This document shows, piece by piece, positions 5,207-10,999 of a stretch of DNA of 15,654 nucleotides (positions are counted from its first letter, which is position 1; every line of letters starts with the position of its first letter). The notes under the pieces are model-generated. The model did not search any database and was not told the origin of the DNA. It worked only from the letters and a program-made list of their open reading frames with translations. The position numbers and the translations under genes are program-made. The DNA comes from UBA4644 sp034933145 (GTDB lineage: Bacteria > Bacillota > Clostridia > Oscillospirales > Butyricicoccaceae), in NCBI GenBank assembly GCA_034933145.1, contig JAYFOA010000058.1:1-15654 (forward strand), written 5' to 3'.

Positions 5207-5235
5207 ATTATACCTTTAACCGTGACCTTTTGCAA
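5207..5235 (-). promoter_or_regulatory. Strong sigmaA-type promoter
   Basis: Minus strand: TTGCAA (5235-5230), spacer of exactly 17 bases, TATAAT (5212-5207). Start expected near 5200, leaving a leader of about 47 bases before ATG 5153. It lies ten bases beyond the stop of the minus-strand gene 5245-5472, so it separates the small peptide gene from the operon upstream. Confidence 0.75.
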
Positions 5236-5244
5236 GGCTGTATC

Positions 5245-5472
5245 TTAATCAAAATTGCTTAAGATTAGCGCTTTGACATCTTCGGGAGTGTAGTCACTGT
5301 GTTTAATGAGTAGTATAGCAGCGCTGATACCAGAGCGCATATACAACGCCTTGTAAAAATGATCTTCGTTGTAAACCGGTGAACTGGCGTCTATCATTTG
5401 CACAACAATGTCGTTTGCGGCGTTCCATGCCGTTTCCATATTGCGGAGAAGCTTTTTCTGCATAGTGTTCAT
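5245..5472 (-). CDS. 75-residue helical protein, unknown function
   Basis: Third gene of a minus-strand operon. ATG at 5472 has AAGGTGGGG about eight bases upstream, four bases beyond the stop of the previous gene. The protein (MNTMQKKLLRNMETAWNAAN ... ending DVKALILSNFD) is predicted mostly helical and acidic, with no membrane helix or signal peptide. The region MRSGISAAILLIKHSDYTPE looks like a helix-turn-helix-sized bundle but has no recognisable DNA-binding signature. Unknown family; a cytoplasmic regulator or host-takeover factor is possible. Confidence 0.7.
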   Translation of the reverse strand: MNTMQKKLLRNMETAWNAANDIVVQMIDASSPVYNEDHFYKALYMRSGISAAILLIKHSDYTPEDVKALILSNFD

Positions 5473-5476
5473 TTAT

Positions 5477-5671
5477 TTACCCCACCTTTTTAATTTTAAA
5501 TTTTGTGGTAATTTTTTGTCCTTCAAGGGGTTCTTTATTCCATTCGGCGGTTCTTGAAAAATCAAACATGTGTAGACCTTCTGCGAATGAGATATTTAGT
5601 AAGCGGCAAATGTCCTGTGTGTTACACCATTCGCCATTATAAAAGGCGGTTAAAATGTTTTGATCTGTCAT
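5477..5671 (-). CDS. 64-residue soluble protein, unknown function
   Basis: Second gene of the minus-strand operon, starting ATG 5671 with GGGAGGT about six bases upstream. The sequence has a helical N-terminal half (MTDQNILTAFYNGEWCNTQD, then ICRLLNISFAEGLHMFD) and a short basic strand-rich tail (QKITTKFKIKKVG). The stretch 'TQDICRLLNIS' resembles the first helices of a small winged or MerR-like helix-turn-helix ('x-ICxLLNIS'), which would fit a regulator, but the rest of the motif is not convincing. It starts 3 bases after the stop of gene 5675-5980. Confidence 0.65.
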   Translation of the reverse strand: MTDQNILTAFYNGEWCNTQDICRLLNISFAEGLHMFDFSRTAEWNKEPLEGQKITTKFKIKKVG

Positions 5672-5674
5672 GTT

Positions 5675-5980
5675 TTAGACCTCCCAACAACCAATATAGA
5701 GATAACCATAATTATTCCGGTCTGATGCTTCACAATGAAAGCGGCCGCTATCAGAATTAAAAGATATGATTTTCGTATCACAATTTTTGAATCTTTGATC
5801 TAACTTTGGAATTACAGTGTTATTTATCCAAAATAAGAAATCATCATCTTTTTCACCGTCATAGCATTGTCTGTCCCATGGGATATCAAGTCCATATTTG
5901 TGATTTGTCGCAATTGCTCTTGCTCCCCACCAACAACGTGGTGTCATGTTGTCGGGATAGATACCAAAATCTTTATTCAT
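5675..5980 (-). CDS. 101-residue soluble protein, unknown function
   Basis: First gene of the minus-strand operon; ATG 5980 follows AAGGAAAGAAGGAA. The protein is Trp-, Asp- and Cys-rich: MNKDFGIYPDNMTPRCWWGA at the N-terminus, IPWDRQCYDGEKDDDFLFW in the middle, and a beta-rich C-terminal part (KIISFNSDSGRFHCEA... YLYIGCWEV). No membrane segment or signal peptide. I do not recognise the family. The three-gene unit has tight spacing and good ribosome sites, and is read against the phage's main genes, so it looks like an accessory (moron-type) or regulatory cassette. Confidence 0.7.
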   Translation of the reverse strand: MNKDFGIYPDNMTPRCWWGARAIATNHKYGLDIPWDRQCYDGEKDDDFLFWINNTVIPKLDQRFKNCDTKIISFNSDSGRFHCEASDRNNYGYLYIGCWEV

Positions 5981-6113
5981 TCTCTGTTCCTTCTTTCCTT
6001 CATTAAGTCCCCATGCCCTCAGGCATCAGAGCGGAGCGGCGATCTCTCGCGAGCCATGCGCAGCGTACAATGCATTAATCCTGCGTTGCTGCTGGCCTGT
6101 CATGCTTCAAGGC

Positions 6114-6142
6114 ATTATACGTCGCAGCTGACGCACTGCCGT
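6114..6142 (-). promoter_or_regulatory. Possible promoter of the 5980-5245 operon
   Basis: A perfect TATAAT reads on the minus strand at 6119-6114. The -35 position 17 bases upstream is only ACGGCA (three of six matches) and falls in the inverted repeat 6137-6177. The leader to ATG 5980 would be about 127 bases and would contain the 6013-6026 hairpin. Confidence 0.35.
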
Positions 6143-6177
6143 GCGGGTGGGGGCTATCACTCATACAATGCACGGCA
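6137..6177. repeat. 8-bp perfect inverted repeat
   Basis: TGCCGTGC at 6137-6144 is mirrored by GCACGGCA at 6170-6177, with a 25-base loop. It directly precedes a second, larger inverted repeat, so the two could form adjacent hairpins on single-stranded phage DNA. Confidence 0.6.
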
Positions 6178-6180
6178 AAA

Positions 6181-6255
6181 AGCCGGTCATGGTGAAACGT
6201 GGAATAAATCCAGTGCTCACACTGGTTTTATGCCGCGAAAGTCACTTGACCGGCT
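6181..6255. repeat. 9-bp inverted repeat enclosing a perfect small hairpin
   Basis: AGCCGGTCA (6181-6189) is mirrored by TGACCGGCT (6247-6255). Inside lies CCAGTG-CTCA-CACTGG (6210-6225), a perfect six-pair stem followed by TTTTA, which could also act as a weak terminator. The nested design would fold as a long branched hairpin. The right arm overlaps the -35 box of the transposase promoter candidate, so it could also be an operator. Confidence 0.6.
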
Positions 6256-6274
6256 GTAAGCCGTGTATTATATG
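6246..6274 (+). promoter_or_regulatory. Promoter candidate for the transposase gene
   Basis: TTGACC (6246-6251), a 17-base spacer and TATATG (6269-6274). The start would be near 6281, leaving a leader of about 57 bases before ATG 6338. The -35 box lies in the right arm of the 6181-6255 inverted repeat, so a protein bound there would control transposase expression. Confidence 0.5.
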
Positions 6275-6275
6275 C

Positions 6276-6290
6276 GCCGCCATAGGCGGC
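6276..6290. other. Short GC hairpin before the transposase
   Basis: GCCGCC-ATA-GGCGGC, six perfect pairs with a three-base loop, followed on the plus strand by ACCTTTTAACC. It overlaps the expected transcription start of the transposase promoter and could shape the 5' end of the message or be a weak terminator for readthrough from the left. Confidence 0.45.
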
Positions 6291-6337
6291 ACCTTTTAAC
6301 CATCGTATAAAACATAAGAAAACGTGGGGTAAAAAGT

Positions 6338-7348
6338 ATGAAAAACCTGTCTTATGCAGATCGACTACTCATTGAGCAAATGTTATTCAAGGGCATATCA
6401 AAAACAGAAATTGCAAAGAAATTAGGCTATTCACGCTCCGCTATCTATTATGAGATTCAGCGCGGACTAAAAGAAATATTGATTGGTAAAACATATACAT
6501 TCGTTACAAGATACAGCGCGGAAGAAGCACAGAGGGTACATGACTGGCGTGCTTCTGGTAAAGGTCGGCCTTTGAAAGTCGGTAATAACCATGAATGGAT
6601 ATTGCAAGTAGAAGAAATAGTCTTAAAGAAAAAATACAGCCCCTATGCCGCTTTAGAGGTCATAAAGCAGCAAGGGGGCTTTGTCGTGTCTGTTCCTACA
6701 TTGTATCGGTATATAGATGCTGGGTATTTTCCGCGACTGGCAAATATAAACCTTCCTGAGAAGATGAAAAGGAAAAGAAGTAAGCATAAGACGGTACAGC
6801 GTAATAAATATCTGCATGGCCTATCTATCGAGCATAGGCCGGAACACATAAAGGAGCGTGATATAGTCGGTCATTGGGAAATGGACACAGTAAAAGGACT
6901 GACGAAAGATGATAAAAACCTACTTGTAATGACAGAGCGGTATAGCCGGCTTCAAGTTATTAAGCTGCTGCCGGATAGAACCGCCCTGTCTGTTGTCCGT
7001 GCCGTTGATCGAGTATTTAAGCAATATGGCAAGTACATAGATACAATTACCTGTGATAATGGCTCAGAGTTTGCATACGTTGAAAGAATAGAACACGATG
7101 TAAATGGCAGAAAAAGATGTGATCTCTATTTTTGTCATCCGTATTGTGCGTCAGAGCGTGGCAGTAATGAACGGGCAAACGGTATAATCCGTCGATGGTT
7201 CCCGAAAGGTAAGTCATTTAGTCATATTAAGCAGTCAGACTGTGACCGTGTAGCTCAATGGATGAACGAATTACCCCGTAAACAATTCCATGGAATGACA
7301 GCACAGGAAATATTTTTAAAAAATTGTCCAAAAACTATTGACAATTAA
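6338..7348 (+). CDS. IS30-family DDE transposase (likely phage integration enzyme)
   Basis: 336 residues, full length for the family. The N-terminus is a helix-turn-helix (about 5-45: 'L-x(2)-G-ISKTEIAKKLGYSRSAIYYEI'). The DDE core has D183 in GHWEMDTVKG, D240 in ITCDNGSEF and E278 in SERGSNERANGIIRRWFPKG, so the IS30 signature and triad are intact. IS30 enzymes excise and insert elements through a circular intermediate with abutted ends. I see no matching terminal inverted repeat directly upstream (6256-6337), so the gene does not look like a separate insertion sequence dropped into the phage; it more likely moves the whole phage genome. GGGG about ten bases before ATG 6338 is the best ribosome site. 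Codon use is AT-rich like the phage genes. Confidence 0.92.
   Translation: MKNLSYADRLLIEQMLFKGISKTEIAKKLGYSRSAIYYEIQRGLKEILIGKTYTFVTRYSAEEAQRVHDWRASGKGRPLKVGNNHEWILQVEEIVLKKKYSPYAALEVIKQQGGFVVSVPTLYRYIDAGYFPRLANINLPEKMKRKRSKHKTVQRNKYLHGLSIEHRPEHIKERDIVGHWEMDTVKGLTKDDKNLLVMTERYSRLQVIKLLPDRTALSVVRAVDRVFKQYGKYIDTITCDNGSEFAYVERIEHDVNGRKRCDLYFCHPYCASERGSNERANGIIRRWFPKGKSFSHIKQSDCDRVAQWMNELPRKQFHGMTAQEIFLKNCPKTIDN
7322..7346 (+). repeat. Palindrome with outward TTGACA at the transposase gene end
   Basis: AATTGTC (7322-7328) and GACAATT (7340-7346) form a perfect 7-bp inverted repeat around 11 bases, covering the last codons of the transposase. It contains TTGACA at 7338-7343 pointing out of the element, with no good -10 box in the flanking DNA. 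In IS30 the right end carries an outward -35 box that makes a strong promoter with a -10 box from the left end when the ends join. This may be the subterminal part of the right end of the element. Confidence 0.45.
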
Positions 7349-7576
7349 CAGAAAATATTCAAAAAAATCGTATTTATGCGCTGCTTTTTTTATCTTTTCC
7401 GCATGGATGACATTTTTTCTGAAAATACATTTTTTCAGGCCTGCGCAGCCCTGCTTGATCGGCTTTTCACTCTTTAAAGAAGCGAAAAATCGCGCTTTTG
7501 CACGGAGACCCCAGTATATTTCTCGGCAAAATCTATAATGTTGAAAAAGCGAAGCCGGAAACGAATGGCGGCTGTT
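7349..7576. other. Prophage/chromosome junction region without genes
   Basis: No credible gene. The first 80 bases are very AT-rich with T-runs (for example a repeated ACATTTTTTC motif and CTGAAAA/TTTTCAG arms at 7419-7438). From about 7436 the composition becomes mixed. An AAGCGA-AAAA-TCGC stem (7480-7493) is followed by GCTTTT and may be a terminator remnant. The true right end of the element lies somewhere here; a target-site duplication cannot be seen because the left end is outside the window. Confidence 0.5.
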
Positions 7577-8227
7577 TTATTCCGAACACGCCCAGAAGAG
7601 CGCCCCCTCCGCATCCAGCAGGCGCGTGCGGGTATAGACAGCCGCCGCTTCCTGATCCATCAGGCCCCGATCTCGCAGAGCACGGACGATGTAGAGTGGG
7701 TTTAGCGGGTCCTCCCCCGCCGCCAGCACACAGCGGCACAGGATGTGCCCGTCTGTGCGCATGAATTCCAGCGTGCGGATATAATCTCGCAGATCCACTT
7801 CCCTGCTGCCTCGCTTAGAACGTTTTTCCATCGGTACAGGGGCCTGGAACACCATCGCCATGGCTCGCTCATCTCCACCGGGCAGCATCAATGTATATTC
7901 GCAGAAACGAACTTCCCGTGCTGGGCGGGACGCAAGGCCTACACGCAGTGCCTTCAATCCTTCCGGCAGCACAGCATTCAGCTGTGGCAAAAGGTCTACC
8001 GGTACCTCTTCTGTCGTCAGCTCCAAATCACACAGATCACACACTGACCGGTAGCCGGTTGAAAGAGGGACCGGAAGGCTCATCTCGATATGGGGATTAA
8101 AACCCTGGGAATATTTAACCGGCAGCCGGGCGCGCACAAAAGCCCGCTGAAGCGTCTTCATCAGATCCAGATGGGACAGATAGGCAGCCGATCCCATTTT
8201 GGAAAATTCGATGCGCACTTTAAACAT
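7577..8227 (-). CDS. Radical-SAM-linked protein, DUF2344/TIGR03936
   Basis: 216 residues. The opening MFKVRIEFSKMGSAAYLSHLDLMKTLQRAFVRA and GFNPHIEMSLPVPLSTGY are the hallmark of the TIGR03936 family, whose members are encoded next to or fused with a TIGR03960 radical SAM protein. The function is unknown; a role in RNA or ribosome-related modification has been suggested by its usual neighbours (RNase G/E, ribosomal proteins L21 and L27). ATG 8227 overlaps the last eight bases of the radical SAM gene, and GGGAGGT stands eight bases before it, so the two are translationally coupled. It ends at TAA 7577, about 230 bases before the prophage transposase on the other strand. No sign of truncation. 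Confidence 0.88.
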   Translation of the reverse strand: MFKVRIEFSKMGSAAYLSHLDLMKTLQRAFVRARLPVKYSQGFNPHIEMSLPVPLSTGYRSVCDLCDLELTTEEVPVDLLPQLNAVLPEGLKALRVGLASRPAREVRFCEYTLMLPGGDERAMAMVFQAPVPMEKRSKRGSREVDLRDYIRTLEFMRTDGHILCRCVLAAGEDPLNPLYIVRALRDRGLMDQEAAAVYTRTRLLDAEGALFWACSE

Positions 8228-10052
8228 GGCAAGTACCTCCCGTCAGCGACAGTGCACCGCAGCCACGGCATCCCGCCGCACAGTCAGGCGTAGCAAGTCC
8301 CTGCATGGCCCGGTCGTACTCCCCGCGCAGATAGCTTTTCGTCACACCAGAGGAAATATGATCCCATGGCAGAACTTCGTCGGCAAAAAGCTCGCGGTTG
8401 GCATAAAACTCCGGTAAAAGGCCGCAATCCGCAAACGCCTGTGCCCATAGCGCCGGCTGAAAATGCTCATCCCAACCGTCCAGCTTACAGCCGAGACGAT
8501 AGGCACGCTCGATTACGTCGGAAAGCCTCCGGTCACCCCGTGCCAATACGGCCTCTAGAAAGCTGGTGTCGTAATCGTGCAGGCTGTAAGTGACATTTTT
8601 GATCTTCAGGCTATCGGCAAGTAGCTTCTGTCGCCGCAGAACCTCTTCCCGCGGTGTCTGACCCAGCCACTGAAAAGGAGTCTGTGCTTTGGGTACGAAA
8701 GTAGAGACGCCCACGGAGATACGGACACCCCGCGCGCGATTTTTCGCGTTCTGTTTAAAACACCAGAGCACGTCACGGACGATTTTGGAGATACCTAGCA
8801 GGTCTTCGTCGGTCTCGGTAGGCAGGCCTAGCATAAAATATAGTTTCACGTTGTTCCAACCGGCGGCAAAAGCAACTTTGCAGGCCTCCAACAGATCATC
8901 CTCCTGCAAATTTTTATTGATGACGTCTCGCAGTCGCTGAGTGCCGGCCTCCGGCGCAAAAGTCAGGCCGCTGCGGCGTACTTTCTGGATATTTTCCATC
9001 AGACGGATATCAAAACTGTCTGCCCGCAGGGATGGTAGCGCGATATTGACATGCTGCGGCTCAAACTCGGCGACCAGCGCATCGCACAGCGGTGCCAGCT
9101 CCGGATAATCACTGGAGCTTAATGATGTCAATGATACTTCGTCCCAGCCAGTGGTCTCTACCAGCCTTTCCGCCTGACGTTTGAGTGTCTCGGGACTGCG
9201 GGCGCGGATGGGTCGGTAGGTATACCCCGCCTGACAGAACCGGCAGCCACGGCGGCAGCCACGAAACAGCTCCACCATCGCACGGTCAAATACAACCTCG
9301 GTGGACGGCACAATAAACCGATCGGGATAATATGCCTTGTCCAGATCGGCAACCACCCGCTTGCTGATAACGGCCGGCACATCACTCTCCGGCGTCACAC
9401 AGGCGATCGCTCCTTCCTCCGTGTAGGTTACCGCATACAGCGAAGGAACATATACACCCTGAATCTTTGCCGCCGCTCGGAGGAAGCGAGGCTTGTCCCA
9501 ACCTTCAATGCGAGCCGTTCGGTAGAGCGCAATCAGTTCCGGCAGCATCTCTTCCCCCTCGCCGACGCAAATCAGATCAAAGAAATCGGCCACCGGCTCC
9601 AGATTATAGACGCAGGGGCCGCCGGCGATCACCAGCGGCGCAAGGCCTATCCTGTCAGCGCTGCGGAACGGGATACCCGAAAGGTCAAGCATTTCCAACA
9701 CGCCGGTGTAGTTCAGCTCATACTGCAGTGTAAAGCCGACGATGTCAAAATCAGATAACGCGTCCCCGCTTTCCAGCGTGGACAGCGAAAGTCCGCGCTG
9801 TCGTAGCTGAGCTTCCATATCGGCGGCGGGAGCGAACGCACGTTCGCACCAGACACCTTCCATGTCATTAAGAAGCCCATAGATGATTTTCGACCCCAAA
9901 TGGGACATTCCGATTTCATAAAGGTCAGGAAAACAAAAGGCAAAACGCAGATCCACCGCGTCTTTGTCTTTATATACCGCGTTGTATTCTCCGCCCGCAT
10001 AGCGCGCAGGTTTACGCACCCGTTCCAAGCAGGCTTCCAGTTGTTCGTTCAC
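8220..10052 (-). CDS. Radical SAM protein with B12-binding-like N-terminus, TIGR03960
   Basis: 610 residues beginning with GTG 10052. The N-terminal ~230 residues form a cobalamin-binding-like domain (RFAFCFPDLYEIGMSHLG, later VIAGGPCVYN and ICVGEGEE). The radical SAM core starts at ELFRGCRRGCRFCQAGY, with the 4Fe-4S cysteines C266, C270 and C273, followed by the TIGR03960-type segments SLTSLSSSDY, PSLRADSF and FAPEAGTQRLRDVINKN. A Cys cluster (CAAGCRGCG) ends the protein. It uses S-adenosylmethionine to start radical chemistry on an unknown substrate. The likely ribosome site GGGGG (10064-10060) is buried in the hairpin 10060-10103. Overlaps the DUF2344 gene, its obligate neighbour in many Firmicutes. 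Confidence 0.92.
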   Translation of the reverse strand: MNEQLEACLERVRKPARYAGGEYNAVYKDKDAVDLRFAFCFPDLYEIGMSHLGSKIIYGLLNDMEGVWCERAFAPAADMEAQLRQRGLSLSTLESGDALSDFDIVGFTLQYELNYTGVLEMLDLSGIPFRSADRIGLAPLVIAGGPCVYNLEPVADFFDLICVGEGEEMLPELIALYRTARIEGWDKPRFLRAAAKIQGVYVPSLYAVTYTEEGAIACVTPESDVPAVISKRVVADLDKAYYPDRFIVPSTEVVFDRAMVELFRGCRRGCRFCQAGYTYRPIRARSPETLKRQAERLVETTGWDEVSLTSLSSSDYPELAPLCDALVAEFEPQHVNIALPSLRADSFDIRLMENIQKVRRSGLTFAPEAGTQRLRDVINKNLQEDDLLEACKVAFAAGWNNVKLYFMLGLPTETDEDLLGISKIVRDVLWCFKQNAKNRARGVRISVGVSTFVPKAQTPFQWLGQTPREEVLRRQKLLADSLKIKNVTYSLHDYDTSFLEAVLARGDRRLSDVIERAYRLGCKLDGWDEHFQPALWAQAFADCGLLPEFYANRELFADEVLPWDHISSGVTKSYLRGEYDRAMQGLATPDCAAGCRGCGALSLTGGTCHV

Positions 10053-10059
10053 GAAAGAA

Positions 10060-10103
10060 CCCCCAAAACGATTGATAATATGTTTATCATACCGTTTTGG
10101 GGG
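10060..10103 (-). promoter_or_regulatory. Long hairpin between M50 and radical SAM genes
   Basis: CCCCCAAAACG (10060-10070) pairs with CGTTTTGGGGG (10093-10103), and inside it TGATAA (10073-10078) with TTATCA (10084-10089) around a 5-base loop. On the minus strand it is followed by TTCTTTC, only a poor T-run, and then the GTG start of the radical SAM gene. The 3' arm contains the GGGGG that would be its ribosome site, so it could be an attenuating terminator or a translation control element. It includes the M50 stop codon. Confidence 0.7.
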
Positions 10104-10677
10104 CTTCCTGTAAAGTATTTTCGTATAGCAAAAGGATCCCGCAGATTAGCAATGAAAAATTTCCACCCTTTACTAAAAGCCAAAGTCCCACCGCCGTGAG
10201 GCAGCAGCCGGCGGCCAGCCCAACGGATCGTACAACGGTCATAGCGTGGCCGGGCGTCAGTCTCAGGCTCAAAAGGGAAAGCAACGCCCGTCCGCCATCC
10301 AGCGGCAGCGCGGGCAGCAAATTGAGCGATGCCAGCAGCAGGGAGATGCCGATAAACTGAAATAGCGGCGGCAGGGGAAAAAAATGGGCCAGCATCGCGC
10401 AGAGCACCGCGGTTACCACGTTGGCGGCCGGCCCCGCCAGCGCGGCCACCGCGTCCTGCCGATAAGAAATGCCGTGCGGATGATAATCGATGCGCAAACC
10501 TGTCATCGTTACCGTTACCTTCCGTACGGGACACCGCATCAGCCGAAGCGCCGCCAGATGCCCTGCCTCATGAAGCATGGCAGCACCCCAGATCAAAAGG
10601 AAAAAGCCCTGCGCATCCAGCGTCAATACCAATGCCGAGACGAGCAGAAAAGGATAACTGATCCGAAACCGCCGCAT
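10087..10677 (-). CDS. spoIVFB: M50 family site-2 protease, SpoIVFB-like
   Basis: 196 residues from ATG 10677, one base beyond the stop of the preceding gene. An in-frame ATG at 10776 would overlap the upstream gene by about 95 bases and add a non-membrane stretch, so it is rejected. Zinc motif HEAGH (36-40) lies in a membrane helix, and the second motif is NLLPALPLDGGRAL (119-132). Four to six hydrophobic helices fill the rest. The family cuts substrates inside the membrane; in Bacillus SpoIVFB processes pro-sigmaK in the mother cell. The position behind a SpoIVFA-like gene and spoIVA supports that role, but pro-sigmaK is not present in the window and clostridial homologues need not act on it. 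Confidence 0.85.
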   Translation of the reverse strand: MRRFRISYPFLLVSALVLTLDAQGFFLLIWGAAMLHEAGHLAALRLMRCPVRKVTVTMTGLRIDYHPHGISYRQDAVAALAGPAANVVTAVLCAMLAHFFPLPPLFQFIGISLLLASLNLLPALPLDGGRALLSLLSLRLTPGHAMTVVRSVGLAAGCCLTAVGLWLLVKGGNFSLLICGILLLYENTLQEAPKTV

Positions 10678-10678
10678 A

Positions 10679-10999
10679 TCAGGGCGTATCTTCCGAAAGT
10701 CCCAGTAGCATCCGGCCGAAGACGGCGACCGGGTTTTCACCATCCTCGGTCTTTTCTCCTGAAGCGGCACGGCCAAGGGTCTCTACCGCCTCTTTATAGT
10801 CGGTCGTGCCGCTTAAGATGTCCGTGGCTTTCTGGCGGATCGTCTGCAGACTGTCTGACTGTCCCAAACGCAGCACGCAGGCAAGGAGAACCGCCAGTGC
10901 GAAAAGAATCACTCGAAAGGCAATCTTTTTCGCCTGTTTCCGCTCCTCCTCCGCCCTTCGGCTGCTGCCCCCGTATCGGGGCCGCCGCTGCGTGCTCAC
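10679..10999 (-). CDS. Small membrane protein resembling the N-terminal part of SpoIVFA
   Basis: 106 residues, starting GTG 10999, which overlaps the spoIVA TGA in GTGA. A basic, Arg-rich N-terminus (MSTQRRPRYGGSSRRAEEER) precedes one membrane helix (about 25-45), then a region ending VETLGRAAS...PVAVFGRMLLG. The last segment resembles the stretch between helix and M23 domain in SpoIVFA-type proteins, which regulate the neighbouring SpoIVFB-type protease. No M23 (LytM) domain follows here, so this is either a shortened SpoIVFA or an unrelated partner. The position directly before the M50 gene is the main support. Confidence 0.6.
   Translation of the reverse strand: MSTQRRPRYGGSSRRAEEERKQAKKIAFRVILFALAVLLACVLRLGQSDSLQTIRQKATDILSGTTDYKEAVETLGRAASGEKTEDGENPVAVFGRMLLGLSEDTP

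Larger units (their letters stand above)
5981..6337. other. Gene-free region with multiple inverted repeats: origin/packaging candidate
   Basis: 357 bases without a credible gene, more GC-rich than the phage genes around it. It holds the small hairpin ATGCC-CTCA-GGCAT (6013-6026), two longer inverted repeats (6137-6177 and 6181-6255), a hairpin at 6276-6290, a nine-base direct repeat TACAATGCA (6066-6074 and 6164-6172) and divergent promoter candidates. In filamentous phages the one large intergenic region holds the replication origins and packaging signal as a series of hairpins, which this resembles. No nick site can be assigned. Confidence 0.5.
1..7348. mobile_element. Inovirus-like (filamentous phage) prophage, left end outside the window
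   Basis: This AT-rich block carries the hallmark inovirus set: a Zot/pI-type P-loop ATPase (4134-4805), a run of very short one-helix proteins before it, two tandem coat-like proteins closed by a strong terminator, and a large secreted protein at the head of the virion block, where filamentous phages place the adsorption protein pIII. No tail, head, terminase or lysis genes are present. An IS30-type transposase lies at the right edge, and transposases are known to stand in for integrases in some inoviruses. The right border must fall between the transposase stop (7348) and the first chromosomal gene end (7577); I could not define its exact base. The left border and probably the replication gene lie before base 1. 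Base composition changes from AT-rich to GC-rich across 7350-7580. Identity as an inovirus is inferred from gene content; whether it is active is unknown. Confidence 0.85.

Noticed and set aside
5867..6259. Plus-strand open frame of 130 residues across the intergenic region
   Set aside because: It lies antisense to a well-supported minus-strand gene and then in the repeat-rich region, lacks a ribosome site, and has a random-looking composition.
6256..7360. Transposase as a stand-alone IS30 insertion
   Set aside because: No left terminal repeat matching the sequence after the transposase gene was visible by eye between 6256 and 6337. Not fully excluded without alignment.
7338..7538. Plus-strand frame after the transposase
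   Set aside because: Starts inside the transposase gene, no ribosome site, crosses the likely element border, no recognisable sequence.
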